Assembly: GCF_900105715.1 (NCBI RefSeq)
Contig: NZ_FNRY01000001.1
Span: 2,232,001-2,296,000 of the forward strand
DNA: 64,000 bases
Source of the DNA: Paramicrobacterium humi
GTDB taxonomy: Bacteria; Actinomycetota; Actinomycetes; Actinomycetales; Microbacteriaceae
Reading direction: 5' to 3'
The notes under the pieces were generated by a model. It was not told the origin of the DNA. It did no database searches and saw nothing but the letters and a program-made list of their open reading frames with translations. Shown piece by piece: positions 1 through 8,497 of the stretch. Both the position numbers and the translations under genes were made by a program. Within the stretch, counting starts at the first letter, position 1. Each line of letters opens with the position of its first letter.

Positions 1-807
1 GGCGAAGACGACGGCGGGCGACTTGCCGCCGAGCTCCATCGACATGCCCTTGAGGTTCGCGGCGCAGTTGCCGAAGATGATCTGGCCCGTGCGGCTCTCG
101 CCCGTGAACGAGATGAGCGGCACGTCGGGGTGCTTCACGAGCGCGTCGCCGGCCTCCTCGCCGATGCCGTTGACGAGGTTGAACACGCCCTTCGGCAGGC
201 CCGCCTCTTCGAAGATCCCGGCCCACAGGCTCGCGGACAGCGGCGTGAACTCGGCGGGCTTGAGAACGACCGTGCAGCCCGAGGCGAGCGCGGGAGCGAG
301 CTTCCAGCTCTCGAGCATGAACGGCGTGTTCCACGGCGTGATGAGGCCCGCGACGCCCTTCGGCTTGCGGTTCACGTAGTTGACCTGGCGGCCGGGCACC
401 TTGTAGGCGTCGTCGGCCTGCGCGACGATCAGGTCGGCGAAGAAGCGGAAGTTCTCGGCCGCGCGCTGCGCCTGGCCGAGGGCCTGCGTGATCGGCAGCC
501 CGGAGTCGAAGGTCTCGAGCTCGGCGAGCCGGGAGTCCTGCGCCTCGACGGCATCCGCGATCCGGCCCAGCACGCGAGCGCGAGCACGGGGCAGCATGCG
601 CGGCCACGGCCCGTTGTCGAAGGCGTCCTTCGCGGCGGCGACGGCGCGATCGATGTCTTCCGACTGGCCGGCGGCGGCTGTCGCGTAGTTCTCGTTGGAC
701 ACCGGGTCGAGCACGTCGAACGTCTTGCCGGAGATGCTGTCGACGAACTCGCCGCCGATGTAGTGCTTGATCGACGTCGGCAGGTTTTCGGGCACGTAGT
801 GGACCAT
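1..807 (-). CDS. hpaE: 5-carboxymethyl-2-hydroxymuconate semialdehyde dehydrogenase (partial, C-terminus outside the window)
   Basis: This is the N-terminal 269 codons of an NAD-dependent aldehyde dehydrogenase; the catalytic Cys lies beyond the window edge. Visible family landmarks are the ITPWNTPF segment with the conserved Asn, the cofactor-contacting KPAEFTPLSA, the SFTGESRTG turn and the general-base Glu in ELGGKSP. The ATG at 805-807 follows an almost perfect AAAGGAGG ribosome site. The HpaE assignment rests on context: the neighbours encode the hydratase, aldolase and FAH-type steps of homoprotocatechuate meta-cleavage, where HpaE oxidises the ring-cleavage semialdehyde. It lies 16 bases after the gntR stop and is probably the most distal visible gene of the leftward operon. 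A related ALDH such as betaine aldehyde dehydrogenase cannot be excluded from half a protein. Confidence 0.8.
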   Translation of the reverse strand, partial: MVHYVPENLPTSIKHYIGGEFVDSISGKTFDVLDPVSNENYATAAAGQSEDIDRAVAAAKDAFDNGPWPRMLPRARARVLGRIADAVEAQDSRLAELETFDSGLPITQALGQAQRAAENFRFFADLIVAQADDAYKVPGRQVNYVNRKPKGVAGLITPWNTPFMLESWKLAPALASGCTVVLKPAEFTPLSASLWAGIFEEAGLPKGVFNLVNGIGEEAGDALVKHPDVPLISFTGESRTGQIIFGNCAANLKGMSMELGGKSPAVVFA

Positions 808-823
808 GGGGTGCCTCCTTTGG

Positions 824-1504
824 TTAGGTGTGTCGTGGTTTGTGGTGGGACTGGTAGTCGAGGAACGCGTCAAGCGTCGCGGTGCGGTGGTCGCGCGCGG
901 CGAGCTCGACGGTGAGCGGATCTGCGTCCGACTCGATGAGCTGGAGCAGATTCTCGTGCTCGGTCACGGAGTCCCGCGCCCGGCCGGGCACGAAGCTGAA
1001 CGTGGAGTCCCGCAGCACGCGCATGCGGTTCCAGCCCCGGTGCACGAGATCGAGAACGTGCGGGTTGGGGCAGTTCTCGAACAGCACGGAGTGGAACTCG
1101 AGGTTCAGCTCGGTGAACTGGTGCGGATTGAAGTCGTCGAGGCACGCGATCATCTGCGCGTTTATCGCGCGCGCCCGCTCGATGTCGTCAGCCGTGATGA
1201 ACGGCGCGGAGAAGCGCGTGGCCGCCCCCTCGACGAGCGCGAGGGTCTGCATCGTGTGCGCGTATTCGGTCTCCTCGACCATTGCGACCTGGGCGCCGAC
1301 GTTGCGCACGAACGTGACGAGGCCTTCCGCCTCGAGTCGGCGGATCGCCTCGCGCACGGGCACGACGCTGACGTCGAGCTCGCCGGCGATCTGGCTGAGC
1401 ACGAGCCGGTAGCCGGGGACGAAGCGACCGCTCTCAATGCGTTCGCGAATCCACGCGTACGCGCGCTCGGACTTGCTCTGCGTGGCGCCGGGCGCCGAGG
1501 ACAT
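824..1504 (-). CDS. GntR family transcriptional regulator, FCD subfamily
   Basis: A 226-residue DNA-binding regulator. Residues about 10-80 form the GntR winged helix (LSQIAGELDVSVVPVREAIRRL region, with LEAEGLV following), and the rest is an all-helical FCD effector domain with the typical FHSVLFENCPNPHV stretch and a later TEHENLLQLI helix that usually supplies metal-binding His residues. The start ATG overlaps the TGA of the upstream FAH-RraA gene by one base (TGATG), so the two are probably translationally coupled. Lying inside the catabolic operon, it is the likely controller of that operon. The palindromes at 4671-4686 and 2998-3013 fit the usual FCD operator style and are its probable targets; that link is inference. 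Confidence 0.9.
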   Translation of the reverse strand: MSSAPGATQSKSERAYAWIRERIESGRFVPGYRLVLSQIAGELDVSVVPVREAIRRLEAEGLVTFVRNVGAQVAMVEETEYAHTMQTLALVEGAATRFSAPFITADDIERARAINAQMIACLDDFNPHQFTELNLEFHSVLFENCPNPHVLDLVHRGWNRMRVLRDSTFSFVPGRARDSVTEHENLLQLIESDADPLTVELAARDHRTATLDAFLDYQSHHKPRHT

Positions 1505-2964
1505 CACTGCGTCGACTGCCATGCGCGGTACCGTTCCCTCCACTCGGCGTTCATGGGGAAGAGGCCGTCGATGGCCTCGCCGTTCGCTACCTGCTCGGCG
1601 ATCCACGCGTCGGCGCGTTCCTGCTCGTACGCCTCGTCGATGACCTCGCGGGCGAGCTGCGGGGGGATGACGATGACGCCGTCGCCGTCGCCGACGATGA
1701 GGTCGCCCGGCTGAACGGCGGCGCCGCCGCACGCGATCGTCACGTCTGTATCCCACGGCACGTGCCGACGACCGAGGACGGAGGGGTGGGCGCCCTTCGA
1801 GAACACCGGGATGTCGAATCCCGACACTTCCTCGAAGTCCCGCACGCCGCCGTCGGTGACGATGCCGGCGGCGCCGCGCACTTGCGCCCGCAACGCGAGC
1901 ACGTCGCCCACGGTGCCGGTGCCCGATTCGCCCCGCGCCTCCATGACGAGCACCTCGCCGGGGTTCACGGCGTCGAAGGCGCGCTTCTGGGCGTTGTAGC
2001 CGCCGCCGTGGGAGGCGAACAGATCGGGACGGAACGGCACGAAGCGCAGGGTGCGGGCGAGGCCGAACATCTTCTCGCCGTGGGTCGCGCTGCGCACGCC
2101 CTCGATGAAGATGTCGACGTGTCCGCGCTTGCGCAGCGCGGCGCTGAGCGTCGCGACGGCGGTGGCCGAGAGCTTCTCGCGCATGTCGTCGCTGAGCTCG
2201 AACCGCTCCTCGGCGGGCAGGCCCGCCGCTTCGCGGCTGCCCCACGCCTCGGTGCGCTGCAGATCGTTCGTGCTCGGCTTCGTGCCGACGTCTGAGAACG
2301 GCACATCGCCCGCCGTGACCGTCGTCACGAGCTTCCCCGTGGTGGGCGAGCCGGGCGCGGTTGGCGCGTCGACCTCGACCTCGACGACGTCTCCGGGAGA
2401 GACGACGGACGAGCCGGCGGGGGTGCCGGTGAGGATGATGTCGCCCGCGTGGAGCGTCATCATCTGCGAGAGGTCGGCGACGAGCTGGCAGAACGGGAAC
2501 AGCAGCCCGGCGGTCGTGTCGTCCTGCGCGATCTCGCCGTTCACCCACGTGCGCACGCGCAGCGCGCCCGGGTCGACCTGGTCGGCGGGGATCACGGCGG
2601 GGCCGAGCGGCGTGTAGCCGTCTCCGCCCTTCGAGCGCACGTTCGAGCCCTTGTCGGCGGCGCGGAAGTCGTAGATGCCGAAGTCGTTGGCGGCGGTCAC
2701 GCCGGACACGGCCGCCCAGCCGTCCTCGGCGGAGACGCGGCGCACGTCGGTGCCGATGATGAGCGCGATCTCGCCCTCGAACGCGAGAAGCTCGGCGCCG
2801 AGCGGCCGCTCGATCGTGCCGCCGGAAGCGCTCACCGACGAGGAGGGCTTGAAGAAGTAGGACGGGTTTTCGGGGGTGCGGCCGCGCTGTTCGGCGCGTG
2901 AGCGGTAGCTCAAGTGCACGGCGATGATCTTGCCCGGCGTGGGCAGTGCCTCAGGGGCGCTCAT
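1504..2964 (-). CDS. Fusion of a fumarylacetoacetate hydrolase-family domain and an RraA-like domain
   Basis: A 486-residue two-domain protein. Residues about 1-225 are an FAH-fold enzyme: YFFKPSSSVSASGG, ELLAFEGEIALIIG with the acidic metal ligands, AANDFGIYDFRAADKG and TLHAGDIILTGTPAGSS. This resembles the isomerase/decarboxylase HpaG. Residues about 240-480 belong to the RraA/HMG-aldolase family: GTVGDVLALRAQVRGAAGIV, TDGGVRD and GDLIVGDGDGVIVIP. Both domains handle small oxo-acids in the meta-cleavage pathway, so one polypeptide may carry two successive steps; the RraA half could also be a decarboxylase or aldolase on the product. ATG 2964 is preferred because GGGAG lies 8 bases upstream; an upstream in-frame ATG at 2976 has no ribosome site. 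Confidence 0.85.
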   Translation of the reverse strand: MSAPEALPTPGKIIAVHLSYRSRAEQRGRTPENPSYFFKPSSSVSASGGTIERPLGAELLAFEGEIALIIGTDVRRVSAEDGWAAVSGVTAANDFGIYDFRAADKGSNVRSKGGDGYTPLGPAVIPADQVDPGALRVRTWVNGEIAQDDTTAGLLFPFCQLVADLSQMMTLHAGDIILTGTPAGSSVVSPGDVVEVEVDAPTAPGSPTTGKLVTTVTAGDVPFSDVGTKPSTNDLQRTEAWGSREAAGLPAEERFELSDDMREKLSATAVATLSAALRKRGHVDIFIEGVRSATHGEKMFGLARTLRFVPFRPDLFASHGGGYNAQKRAFDAVNPGEVLVMEARGESGTGTVGDVLALRAQVRGAAGIVTDGGVRDFEEVSGFDIPVFSKGAHPSVLGRRHVPWDTDVTIACGGAAVQPGDLIVGDGDGVIVIPPQLAREVIDEAYEQERADAWIAEQVANGEAIDGLFPMNAEWRERYRAWQSTQ

Positions 2965-2997
2965 GTGTTCTCCCATCGGTGCGAGGCGTCGTATTTC

Positions 2998-3013
2998 AAA
3001 TGATATACGATTG
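2998..3013. promoter_or_regulatory. Candidate second operator (degenerate copy of the 4671 palindrome)
   Basis: The 16 bases here match 10 of 16 positions of the perfect palindrome at 4671-4686, including the shared core TATACGAT. The site lies 34 bases upstream of the FAH-RraA start, in a 92-base gap after the aldolase gene, so a GntR-regulated internal promoter is plausible. The match is partial and binding is inferred. Confidence 0.45.
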
Positions 3014-3056
3014 CTCGACGACTTTCTAGTGGTTTCTCATCGGCGGGCGGCGACCA

Positions 3057-3866
3057 TCAGTAGCTCGCTCGCGTCGGCGCATTCTCGCCCGTGATCCACT
3101 CGTCGGCGAGCTTCTCGCTCGCGCGGGCGAGCAGCGCGACATCGGCGGCGACCGCGACGAAGTCCGCTCCCGCCTCGACGTAGCGGCGCGCCATCGCCGG
3201 GTCGAAGGCGTTGACGCCGACGGGCACGCCGAGCTCCTTCGCGGTGCGGATCGTGCTCTCGACGGCGGCGACGACGTCTGGGTGGCCCTGCCGGCCGAGC
3301 AGCCCCATCGACGCGGCGAGGTCCGACGGCCCGATGAACAGCGCGTGGACGCCGTCGGTGCCGGCGATTTCCGCCGCGTTCTCCACGGCCTGCGCCGTCT
3401 CGATCTGCACCGTGAGTGACACCGTGGAATCCGCGTTCGCGAGGTAGTCCTCGTAGCGGTTCCACCGCGACGCGCGAGCAAGAGCGCTGCCGACGCCGCG
3501 GATGCCGTGCGGGGGATAGCGCACGGCGGACACCGCCGCCGCGGCATCCTGTGGCGTGTTGACCATCGGCACGATCAGGTTCTGCGCGCCGATGTCGAGG
3601 AGCTGCTTGATGATGACGGGCTCGCCGAACGGGGCGCGCACGAGGGGCGTCGCGGGGTAGGCGGCGATGGCCTGGAGCTGCGGCACGATCGTGTCGAGCG
3701 TGTTGGGGCCGTGCTCGCCGTCGATGAGGATCCAGTCGAGGCCGCTGCCCGCGCAGATCTCGGCGTTGAGCGCGCTGCCCGTGCACACCCACATGCCCAC
3801 GAGGGGGCGGTCGGTGTCGGCGAGGCGATCGCGGAAGGTGGGCTGCGGGGTCAGGCGAATCGGCAT
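3057..3866 (-). CDS. hpaI: 4-hydroxy-2-oxoheptane-1,7-dioate aldolase family (HpcH/HpaI)
   Basis: A 269-residue class II pyruvate-type aldolase, expected to split 4-hydroxy-2-oxo-heptanedioate into pyruvate and succinic semialdehyde. The family signatures are LIDGEHGPN near residue 50 (catalytic His and acid), the substrate-binding RAPFGEP, the metal-ligand Glu in TVQIETAQAVENA, and FIGPSDLAASMG. ATG 3866 is chosen because GGGAG lies 8 bases upstream and the family N-terminus begins there; it overlaps the end of hpaH by 16 bases, indicating translational coupling. Confidence 0.88.
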   Translation of the reverse strand: MPIRLTPQPTFRDRLADTDRPLVGMWVCTGSALNAEICAGSGLDWILIDGEHGPNTLDTIVPQLQAIAAYPATPLVRAPFGEPVIIKQLLDIGAQNLIVPMVNTPQDAAAAVSAVRYPPHGIRGVGSALARASRWNRYEDYLANADSTVSLTVQIETAQAVENAAEIAGTDGVHALFIGPSDLAASMGLLGRQGHPDVVAAVESTIRTAKELGVPVGVNAFDPAMARRYVEAGADFVAVAADVALLARASEKLADEWITGENAPTRASY

Positions 3867-4636
3867 GTGACGGCTCCCAGCTGTCCGTAGTCGGCGTGCA
3901 CGGTGTCGCCGCGCTCGACCCACATGGGGCGCGTGAACGAGCCGGCGAGGATGATCTCTCCGGCCTCGAGGCGGTCGCCGTGGTGCGCGAACTTGTTGGC
4001 GAGCCAGGCGACGCCGGATGCCGGGTGGTTGAGCACCGCGGCGGCGACGCCGGATTCCTCGATCGTCTCGTTGCGGTACAGCAGCGCCGAGACCCAGCGC
4101 AGGTCGACGGCGTCGACGGCGACGGGGCGGCCGCCCGTGACCATGGCGCCCATCGCTGCGTTGTCGGAGATCGTGTCGACGATCGTGCGGCCCTGCATCT
4201 CGATGCGGGAGCTCAGCACCTCGAGCGCGGGCACGACGTACTCGGTCGCGCGCAGCACGTCGAAGAGCGTGCAGCCCGGGCCCTCGAGCGCCTCGCCGAG
4301 CACGAACGCGAGCTCGACCTCGATGCGCACGTTCGAGAAGCGGTCGAACTCGATGACGGAGCCGTTCTCATAGACCATGTCGTCGAAGATGACGCCGTAG
4401 TCGGGCTCCGTGATGCCCGTCGCCTGCTGCATGACCTTCGACGTGAGGCCGATCTTGCGCCCCACGAGCCGGCGTCCCGCCTCGATGCCGCGCTGCTTCC
4501 ACACGTTCTGCACCGCGTAGGAGTCGTCGATCGTCATCTCGGGGTGTCGCGCCGTCAGCAGGGGGATCATCGATCGCGATCGTTCCGCCTCGGCGAGTTC
4601 GTCGGCGATTTCGACGATGTCAGAGTGCTCAAGCAC
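3851..4636 (-). CDS. hpaH: 2-oxo-hept-3-ene-1,7-dioate hydratase
   Basis: A 261-residue enzyme of the hydratase/decarboxylase branch of the FAH superfamily. Supporting motifs are RRLVGRKIGLTSKVMQQ near residue 55, the DYGVIFDDMVYENG segment, RIEVELAFVLGEALEGPG with the Mg-binding acidic residues, and the C-terminal EIILAGSFTRPM. It hydrates the dienoate product of the decarboxylation step and hands it to HpaI, whose gene overlaps its end by 16 bases. The start is GTG at 4634-4636, with GGAG five bases upstream. The palindrome at 4671-4686 lies 34 bases upstream of it. Confidence 0.88.
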   Translation of the reverse strand: MLEHSDIVEIADELAEAERSRSMIPLLTARHPEMTIDDSYAVQNVWKQRGIEAGRRLVGRKIGLTSKVMQQATGITEPDYGVIFDDMVYENGSVIEFDRFSNVRIEVELAFVLGEALEGPGCTLFDVLRATEYVVPALEVLSSRIEMQGRTIVDTISDNAAMGAMVTGGRPVAVDAVDLRWVSALLYRNETIEESGVAAAVLNHPASGVAWLANKFAHHGDRLEAGEIILAGSFTRPMWVERGDTVHADYGQLGAVTCRFA

Positions 4637-4670
4637 AGATGCTCCACTTCGTTGTCGATAGCTCTCGCAT

Positions 4671-4686
4671 TGATCGTATACGATCA
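4671..4686. promoter_or_regulatory. Perfect 16-bp palindrome, probable GntR/FCD operator
   Basis: TGATCGTATACGATCA is a perfect inverted repeat upstream of hpaH. FCD-type GntR regulators typically bind short AT-centred palindromes of this kind. Its position 34 bases ahead of the hpaH start and the gntR gene in the same operon make it the likely control site. Confidence 0.75.
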
Positions 4687-4735
4687 GCGGACGCCCGCGC
4701 CATGGGCCTCGCCATCAGGGGGCCGGTTCCCGTAT

Positions 4736-4797
4736 GGGAGCCAGAACCGCGGATGGGAGCCACGATGTCGAGGCTCCCCAAAACGATTCTGGCTCCC
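4736..4797. terminator. Nested inverted repeats between the ThDP enzyme gene and hpaH
   Basis: GGGAGCCAGAA (4736-4746) pairs with TTCTGGCTCCC (4787-4797); inside, GGGAGCC (4755-4761) pairs with GGCTCCC (4772-4778). Because both arms share GGGAGCC, outer and inner arms could also pair alternatively. It begins 38 bases after the ThDP gene stop, so it may end that transcript or form an alternating structure. There is no U-tract. Confidence 0.5.
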
Positions 4798-4834
4798 TTC
4801 GGCGAATCTGTCTCCGAGAGACGGGCGAGTCCGT

Positions 4835-6493
4835 TCAGGCCGAGACGGATGCCGCTTCGAAGAGCGTGCCGTTCTGGGCGATGATCTCGTCCTGATACGG
4901 CGCACGGATGCTGCGCGACACGCGGCAGTCGAGGAGGAAGACTCCCTCCGCGCCGTCGGCGAGCCAGGTCTCGACCTCGGCGAGGTCGTCGAGTGAGGCG
5001 ACGGTGGAGGCTCGAGCGCCGAGCGAGCGCGCCATTCCGGCGAAGTCGGCGGCGGGGATGAGCATGGGGTCCTCGGCGAAGCCTGCGAGACCGTACAAGT
5101 GCACTTCGGCGCCGTACGCGGCGTCGTTGTAGACGACGATGAGTCCGCGGCGCACGCGTCGAATGGTCGACTCGAGGTCGGCGAGGGCCATGAGCCCGCC
5201 GCCGTCGCCCGTGCACAGCACCGTGAGCTCGTCCGGGCGCGCGGCGGCGGCGCCGACCATGCTCGGCAGGCCGAGACCGATGGTCTGGTAGGCCGTGCCG
5301 ACCATCGCGAACCGGTCGGGGGCGCTCACGGTGAGGTAGGTGTTGACCCAGCCGAGGAAGTGCCCGCCGTCGGTGACGACGGTGCGCTCGGCCGGCAGCG
5401 CGCGCTCAAGGCGCGCCGTGAGGCTGCGCGGGTCGAGCAGCCCGTCGGGCGCCGCCACGTCGCCGGGCTCGCGCCGGTGCAGCCCCGCCAGGTCGCCCAC
5501 GCTGTCGCGCCAGCCCGTCGAGGGAGCGTCGCCGAGGCGGTCGAGGAGCGCTTCGGCGGTCAGGCGAGCATCGCCGGTGACGAAGCAGTCGACGCGCGGG
5601 TTCGTCGCCGTGTCGGCGACGTCGAGCTGGATCACCGTCGCGCTTTCGCCGAAGAGGAAGCCGAAGCGCGTCGTGAACTGGTTGAGCCCGGCGCCGGCGG
5701 CGACGACGACGTCGGCCTCGGCGGCGAGGCGCATGGCCTCGTCCTGCCCGAATCCGCCGGCGACGCCGATGTCGGAGCCGGGGGAGAGCAGGCCGCGGCC
5801 GAGCGCGGAGCTCGTCGTGAGCGCGCCGAGTCGGTCGGCAAGCGCGTCGAGCGCGGGACCGGCGCCGGCGAGCCAGGCGCCGCGGCCGACGAGGATGAGC
5901 GGGCGTCGCGCGCCGCGGAGCGCCTCCGCGGCGCGCTCGAGCGGCTCCGGCGCCGGGTGCAGCGCGGGAGCGAGCCGCAGGGGCCGCTCGGCGTCGTCGT
6001 CCGCGTCCGAGGCCTCCGCGCCCGCGAGGTCGTACGGGATCGCGAGAACGACGGCGGTGCGGTGGTTAAGGGCGTGCTCGAGCGCGGCGCGCGTCGTCGT
6101 CGCGGCATCCGATCGGCTCACGGTGAAGGTGCGGGCTCCGACCGCCGCGGCGATCGCGGTCTGGTCGACGTCCCAGGGGCGGGCCCCCGTCGTGGGAGCG
6201 TCGCCGACGACGAGCACGAGGGGAGTGTGCGCTTGCACGGCCTCCGCGAGCGGCGTGACGGTGTTGGAGAAGCCGGCGCCGTAGGTCGCGGTCGCGGCGG
6301 CGATGCGGCCGCTTGTGCGGAAGTACGCGTCGGCGGCGGCGACGGCTCCGGCCTCGTGTCGTAGTGCCGTGTAGCGCGCGGGCGTGTCGTCGAGGGCGTC
6401 GAGAAGGTAGGCGTTGCCGTTGCCCATGACGCCGAACACGTCGGTGAGGTGGGCGGAAAGGGTTTCGGCGATGCGGCGGGCGACGGTAGGCAT
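4835..6493 (-). CDS. Thiamine diphosphate-binding enzyme (acetolactate synthase/benzoylformate decarboxylase fold)
   Basis: A 552-residue three-domain ThDP enzyme. The PYR domain has the cofactor-activating Glu in TALRHEAGAVAAADAY near residue 50. A central domain follows, and the PP domain carries the metal-diphosphate motif GDGGGLMALADLES with the downstream YNDAAYG near residue 450. The family includes synthases, decarboxylases and lyases of 2-oxo acids, and the substrate cannot be read from the sequence. Its position at the head of the aromatic catabolic operon suggests work on a 2-oxo acid related to that pathway. ATG 6493 is chosen for the AAGGAG just upstream; the reading frame stays open further upstream but without family sequence. 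Confidence 0.85.
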   Translation of the reverse strand: MPTVARRIAETLSAHLTDVFGVMGNGNAYLLDALDDTPARYTALRHEAGAVAAADAYFRTSGRIAAATATYGAGFSNTVTPLAEAVQAHTPLVLVVGDAPTTGARPWDVDQTAIAAAVGARTFTVSRSDAATTTRAALEHALNHRTAVVLAIPYDLAGAEASDADDDAERPLRLAPALHPAPEPLERAAEALRGARRPLILVGRGAWLAGAGPALDALADRLGALTTSSALGRGLLSPGSDIGVAGGFGQDEAMRLAAEADVVVAAGAGLNQFTTRFGFLFGESATVIQLDVADTATNPRVDCFVTGDARLTAEALLDRLGDAPSTGWRDSVGDLAGLHRREPGDVAAPDGLLDPRSLTARLERALPAERTVVTDGGHFLGWVNTYLTVSAPDRFAMVGTAYQTIGLGLPSMVGAAAARPDELTVLCTGDGGGLMALADLESTIRRVRRGLIVVYNDAAYGAEVHLYGLAGFAEDPMLIPAADFAGMARSLGARASTVASLDDLAEVETWLADGAEGVFLLDCRVSRSIRAPYQDEIIAQNGTLFEAASVSA

Positions 6494-6627
6494 GATGCTC
6501 CTTGGAGACAACGGACGGGAAGATTCCGTATGTGTCTCGCGCCTCGCGCTTCGTGCCCATTTTTCGAGCACCGGGCAAACGTCGCCCTGACGCAACCACT
6601 GTAGCGCGCGGCGACCGCCGCGGCGCG

Positions 6628-8475
6628 TCACACGAGCAGCTGGTGCTTCGCGAGGTCGCGGTACAGCGGCGTCGAGTCGACGAGCTCGGAGTGCGTTCCG
6701 GCACCGACGACGCGGCCCTCATCGAGAACGACGATGCTGTCGCTGTCGACGACCGTGGAGAGCCGGTGTGCGATCACGATGAGGGTGCGCCCGGTCGCGA
6801 CGGCGTCGATCGCCTCGCGCATCTTCTGCTCGTTCACTCCGTCGAGGCTCGACGTCGACTCGTCGAGCAGCAGGATCGGCGGGGCCGAGAGGATCGACCG
6901 CGCGATCGCGAGCCGCTGGCGCTCGCCGCCGGAGAGCATGATGCCGTCCTCCCCGACGGGCGCGTCGAGGCCGAGCGGGTTGCGAGCGAGCACATCGTCG
7001 AGGTTCACGGCGTGCAGCACCCGGATGCAGTCGGCGTCGGTGGCGTCGGGGGAAGCGAGCAGCAGGTTGTCGCGAATCGACCCCGCGAGCACGGGAGCGT
7101 CCTGCTCGACGTAGCCGATGCCCGCGCGCAGCTGCTCGCGGTCGAGCGCGCGGATGTCGACACCGCCGACGCGGATGCTGCCGCCCGTCGCGTCGTAGAA
7201 GCGCTCGATGAGGCCGAGAATCGTGGACTTCCCCGCTCCCGACGGACCGACGAGGGCCGTGCGGCGACCGCGCGGCACCTCGAAGCTCACGCCGCGAAGC
7301 ACGGCGTCGCCCGGGCGCCGCTTCTCGGTGTTCTCGCTGTCGTCGTGCACCGCGGCGGCGGCATCCGGATACGCGAACGTCACGTTGTCGAACGCGATCG
7401 CAGGAGCATCGGGGGAGGCGACGCCTGGATCGGTGAGGGATGCCGCGACGGCGGCGTCATCGTCGGCCTCGCGCGGCAGCCGGATGATCTCCTGGATGCG
7501 GCCGAGCGCGCCGAGCGCCTGGTTCGTCGCGCTCACGGCGCCGAACGCCTGACCGAGCGGCATGATCATCATGAACAGGAACAGGATGAACGCGACGAGG
7601 CTCGCTATCGTGATGGCGCCGCTCGCGACGCGGAAACCGCCGACGCCGAGCACGACGAGGAACGAGGCCTGCATGGCCACGCCCGCGACCGGGACCACGA
7701 GCGCCGAGACCTTCGCGACGCGGATGCCCATGCGCCACGCGCCCGTGGCGTCCTCGTCGACGGTGGCGATCTCGCGCGCCGTCGCGTTGGAGGCGCGGAT
7801 CGTGCGCACCGAGCTGATCGCCCGCTCGATGGAGGCGGTGAGGTCGCCGACCTTCTTCTGCGTGCGCGCGCTCGCTGTGCGGATGCGTCCCGCGAGCGCG
7901 CCGACGACCACGATCGACAGGGCGATGACGCCGGCGGTGAGCCCGAGCAGCACCGGGTCGATGATGAGCATCGCGATGATCGCGCCGATGAACGTCACGG
8001 CGCCGCCGATCGCCTCGACGAGGCCCTGCGTGAGCACGGCGCGAAGCAGGGTCGTGTCGCTGCCGACGCGGGACACGAGGTCGCCCGTGCGGCGCGAGTC
8101 GAACTGCGCGATCGGCAGGTGCAGCAGGCGCGCGACGAGCCGCCGGCGGCTCGACAGCACGACGCCCTCGCCCATGCGCTGAAGCAGGTAGTGCTGGTAG
8201 CCCGAGATGAGCGCCGAGATCACGACGAGCGCCACGAGCGCCCACACGAGGGCGCCGAGCGGATCACCCTTCTCGACGAGCTGGATCACCTGGCTCACGA
8301 GCAGCGGCTGTGCGAGCGAGGCGAGCGCGCCGAACAGTCCGAGGATCAGCGCCGCCCACAGCGGGCCCTTGTGCTCGAACAGGTACGGCAGGAGTTCGCG
8401 GAACGTGGCGCGTGGTCCGTCGTCGCCGCGGGAGCGGCCGAAGGGGGAGCGTCGGGGAGTGGAAGTGGTGCTCAT
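6628..8475 (-). CDS. ABC exporter, fused permease and ATPase (multidrug/lipid type)
   Basis: A 615-residue half-transporter of the type IV exporter class. An N-terminal domain of six membrane helices (about residues 30-320) is followed by an ATPase with Walker A GPSGAGKST, signature LSGGERQR, Walker B ILLLDESTSSLD and the switch AHRLST. It probably works as a homodimer, exporting drugs, peptides or lipids. The gene starts 22 bases after the small HTH gene, so the pair probably forms one transcript controlled by the palindromes at 8709-8755. A charged insert near residue 405 (DDSENTEKRRPGD) precedes the ATPase core. Confidence 0.9.
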   Translation of the reverse strand: MSTTSTPRRSPFGRSRGDDGPRATFRELLPYLFEHKGPLWAALILGLFGALASLAQPLLVSQVIQLVEKGDPLGALVWALVALVVISALISGYQHYLLQRMGEGVVLSSRRRLVARLLHLPIAQFDSRRTGDLVSRVGSDTTLLRAVLTQGLVEAIGGAVTFIGAIIAMLIIDPVLLGLTAGVIALSIVVVGALAGRIRTASARTQKKVGDLTASIERAISSVRTIRASNATAREIATVDEDATGAWRMGIRVAKVSALVVPVAGVAMQASFLVVLGVGGFRVASGAITIASLVAFILFLFMMIMPLGQAFGAVSATNQALGALGRIQEIIRLPREADDDAAVAASLTDPGVASPDAPAIAFDNVTFAYPDAAAAVHDDSENTEKRRPGDAVLRGVSFEVPRGRRTALVGPSGAGKSTILGLIERFYDATGGSIRVGGVDIRALDREQLRAGIGYVEQDAPVLAGSIRDNLLLASPDATDADCIRVLHAVNLDDVLARNPLGLDAPVGEDGIMLSGGERQRLAIARSILSAPPILLLDESTSSLDGVNEQKMREAIDAVATGRTLIVIAHRLSTVVDSDSIVVLDEGRVVGAGTHSELVDSTPLYRDLAKHQLLV

Positions 8476-8497
8476 GCGTTCTTTCGAGACGGGGCGG

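Noticed and set aside
824..2548. 574-codon minus-strand frame spanning gntR and the FAH gene
   Set aside because: Only the C-terminal part is real; the rest is an arginine-rich out-of-frame extension. The gntR start is fixed at 1504.
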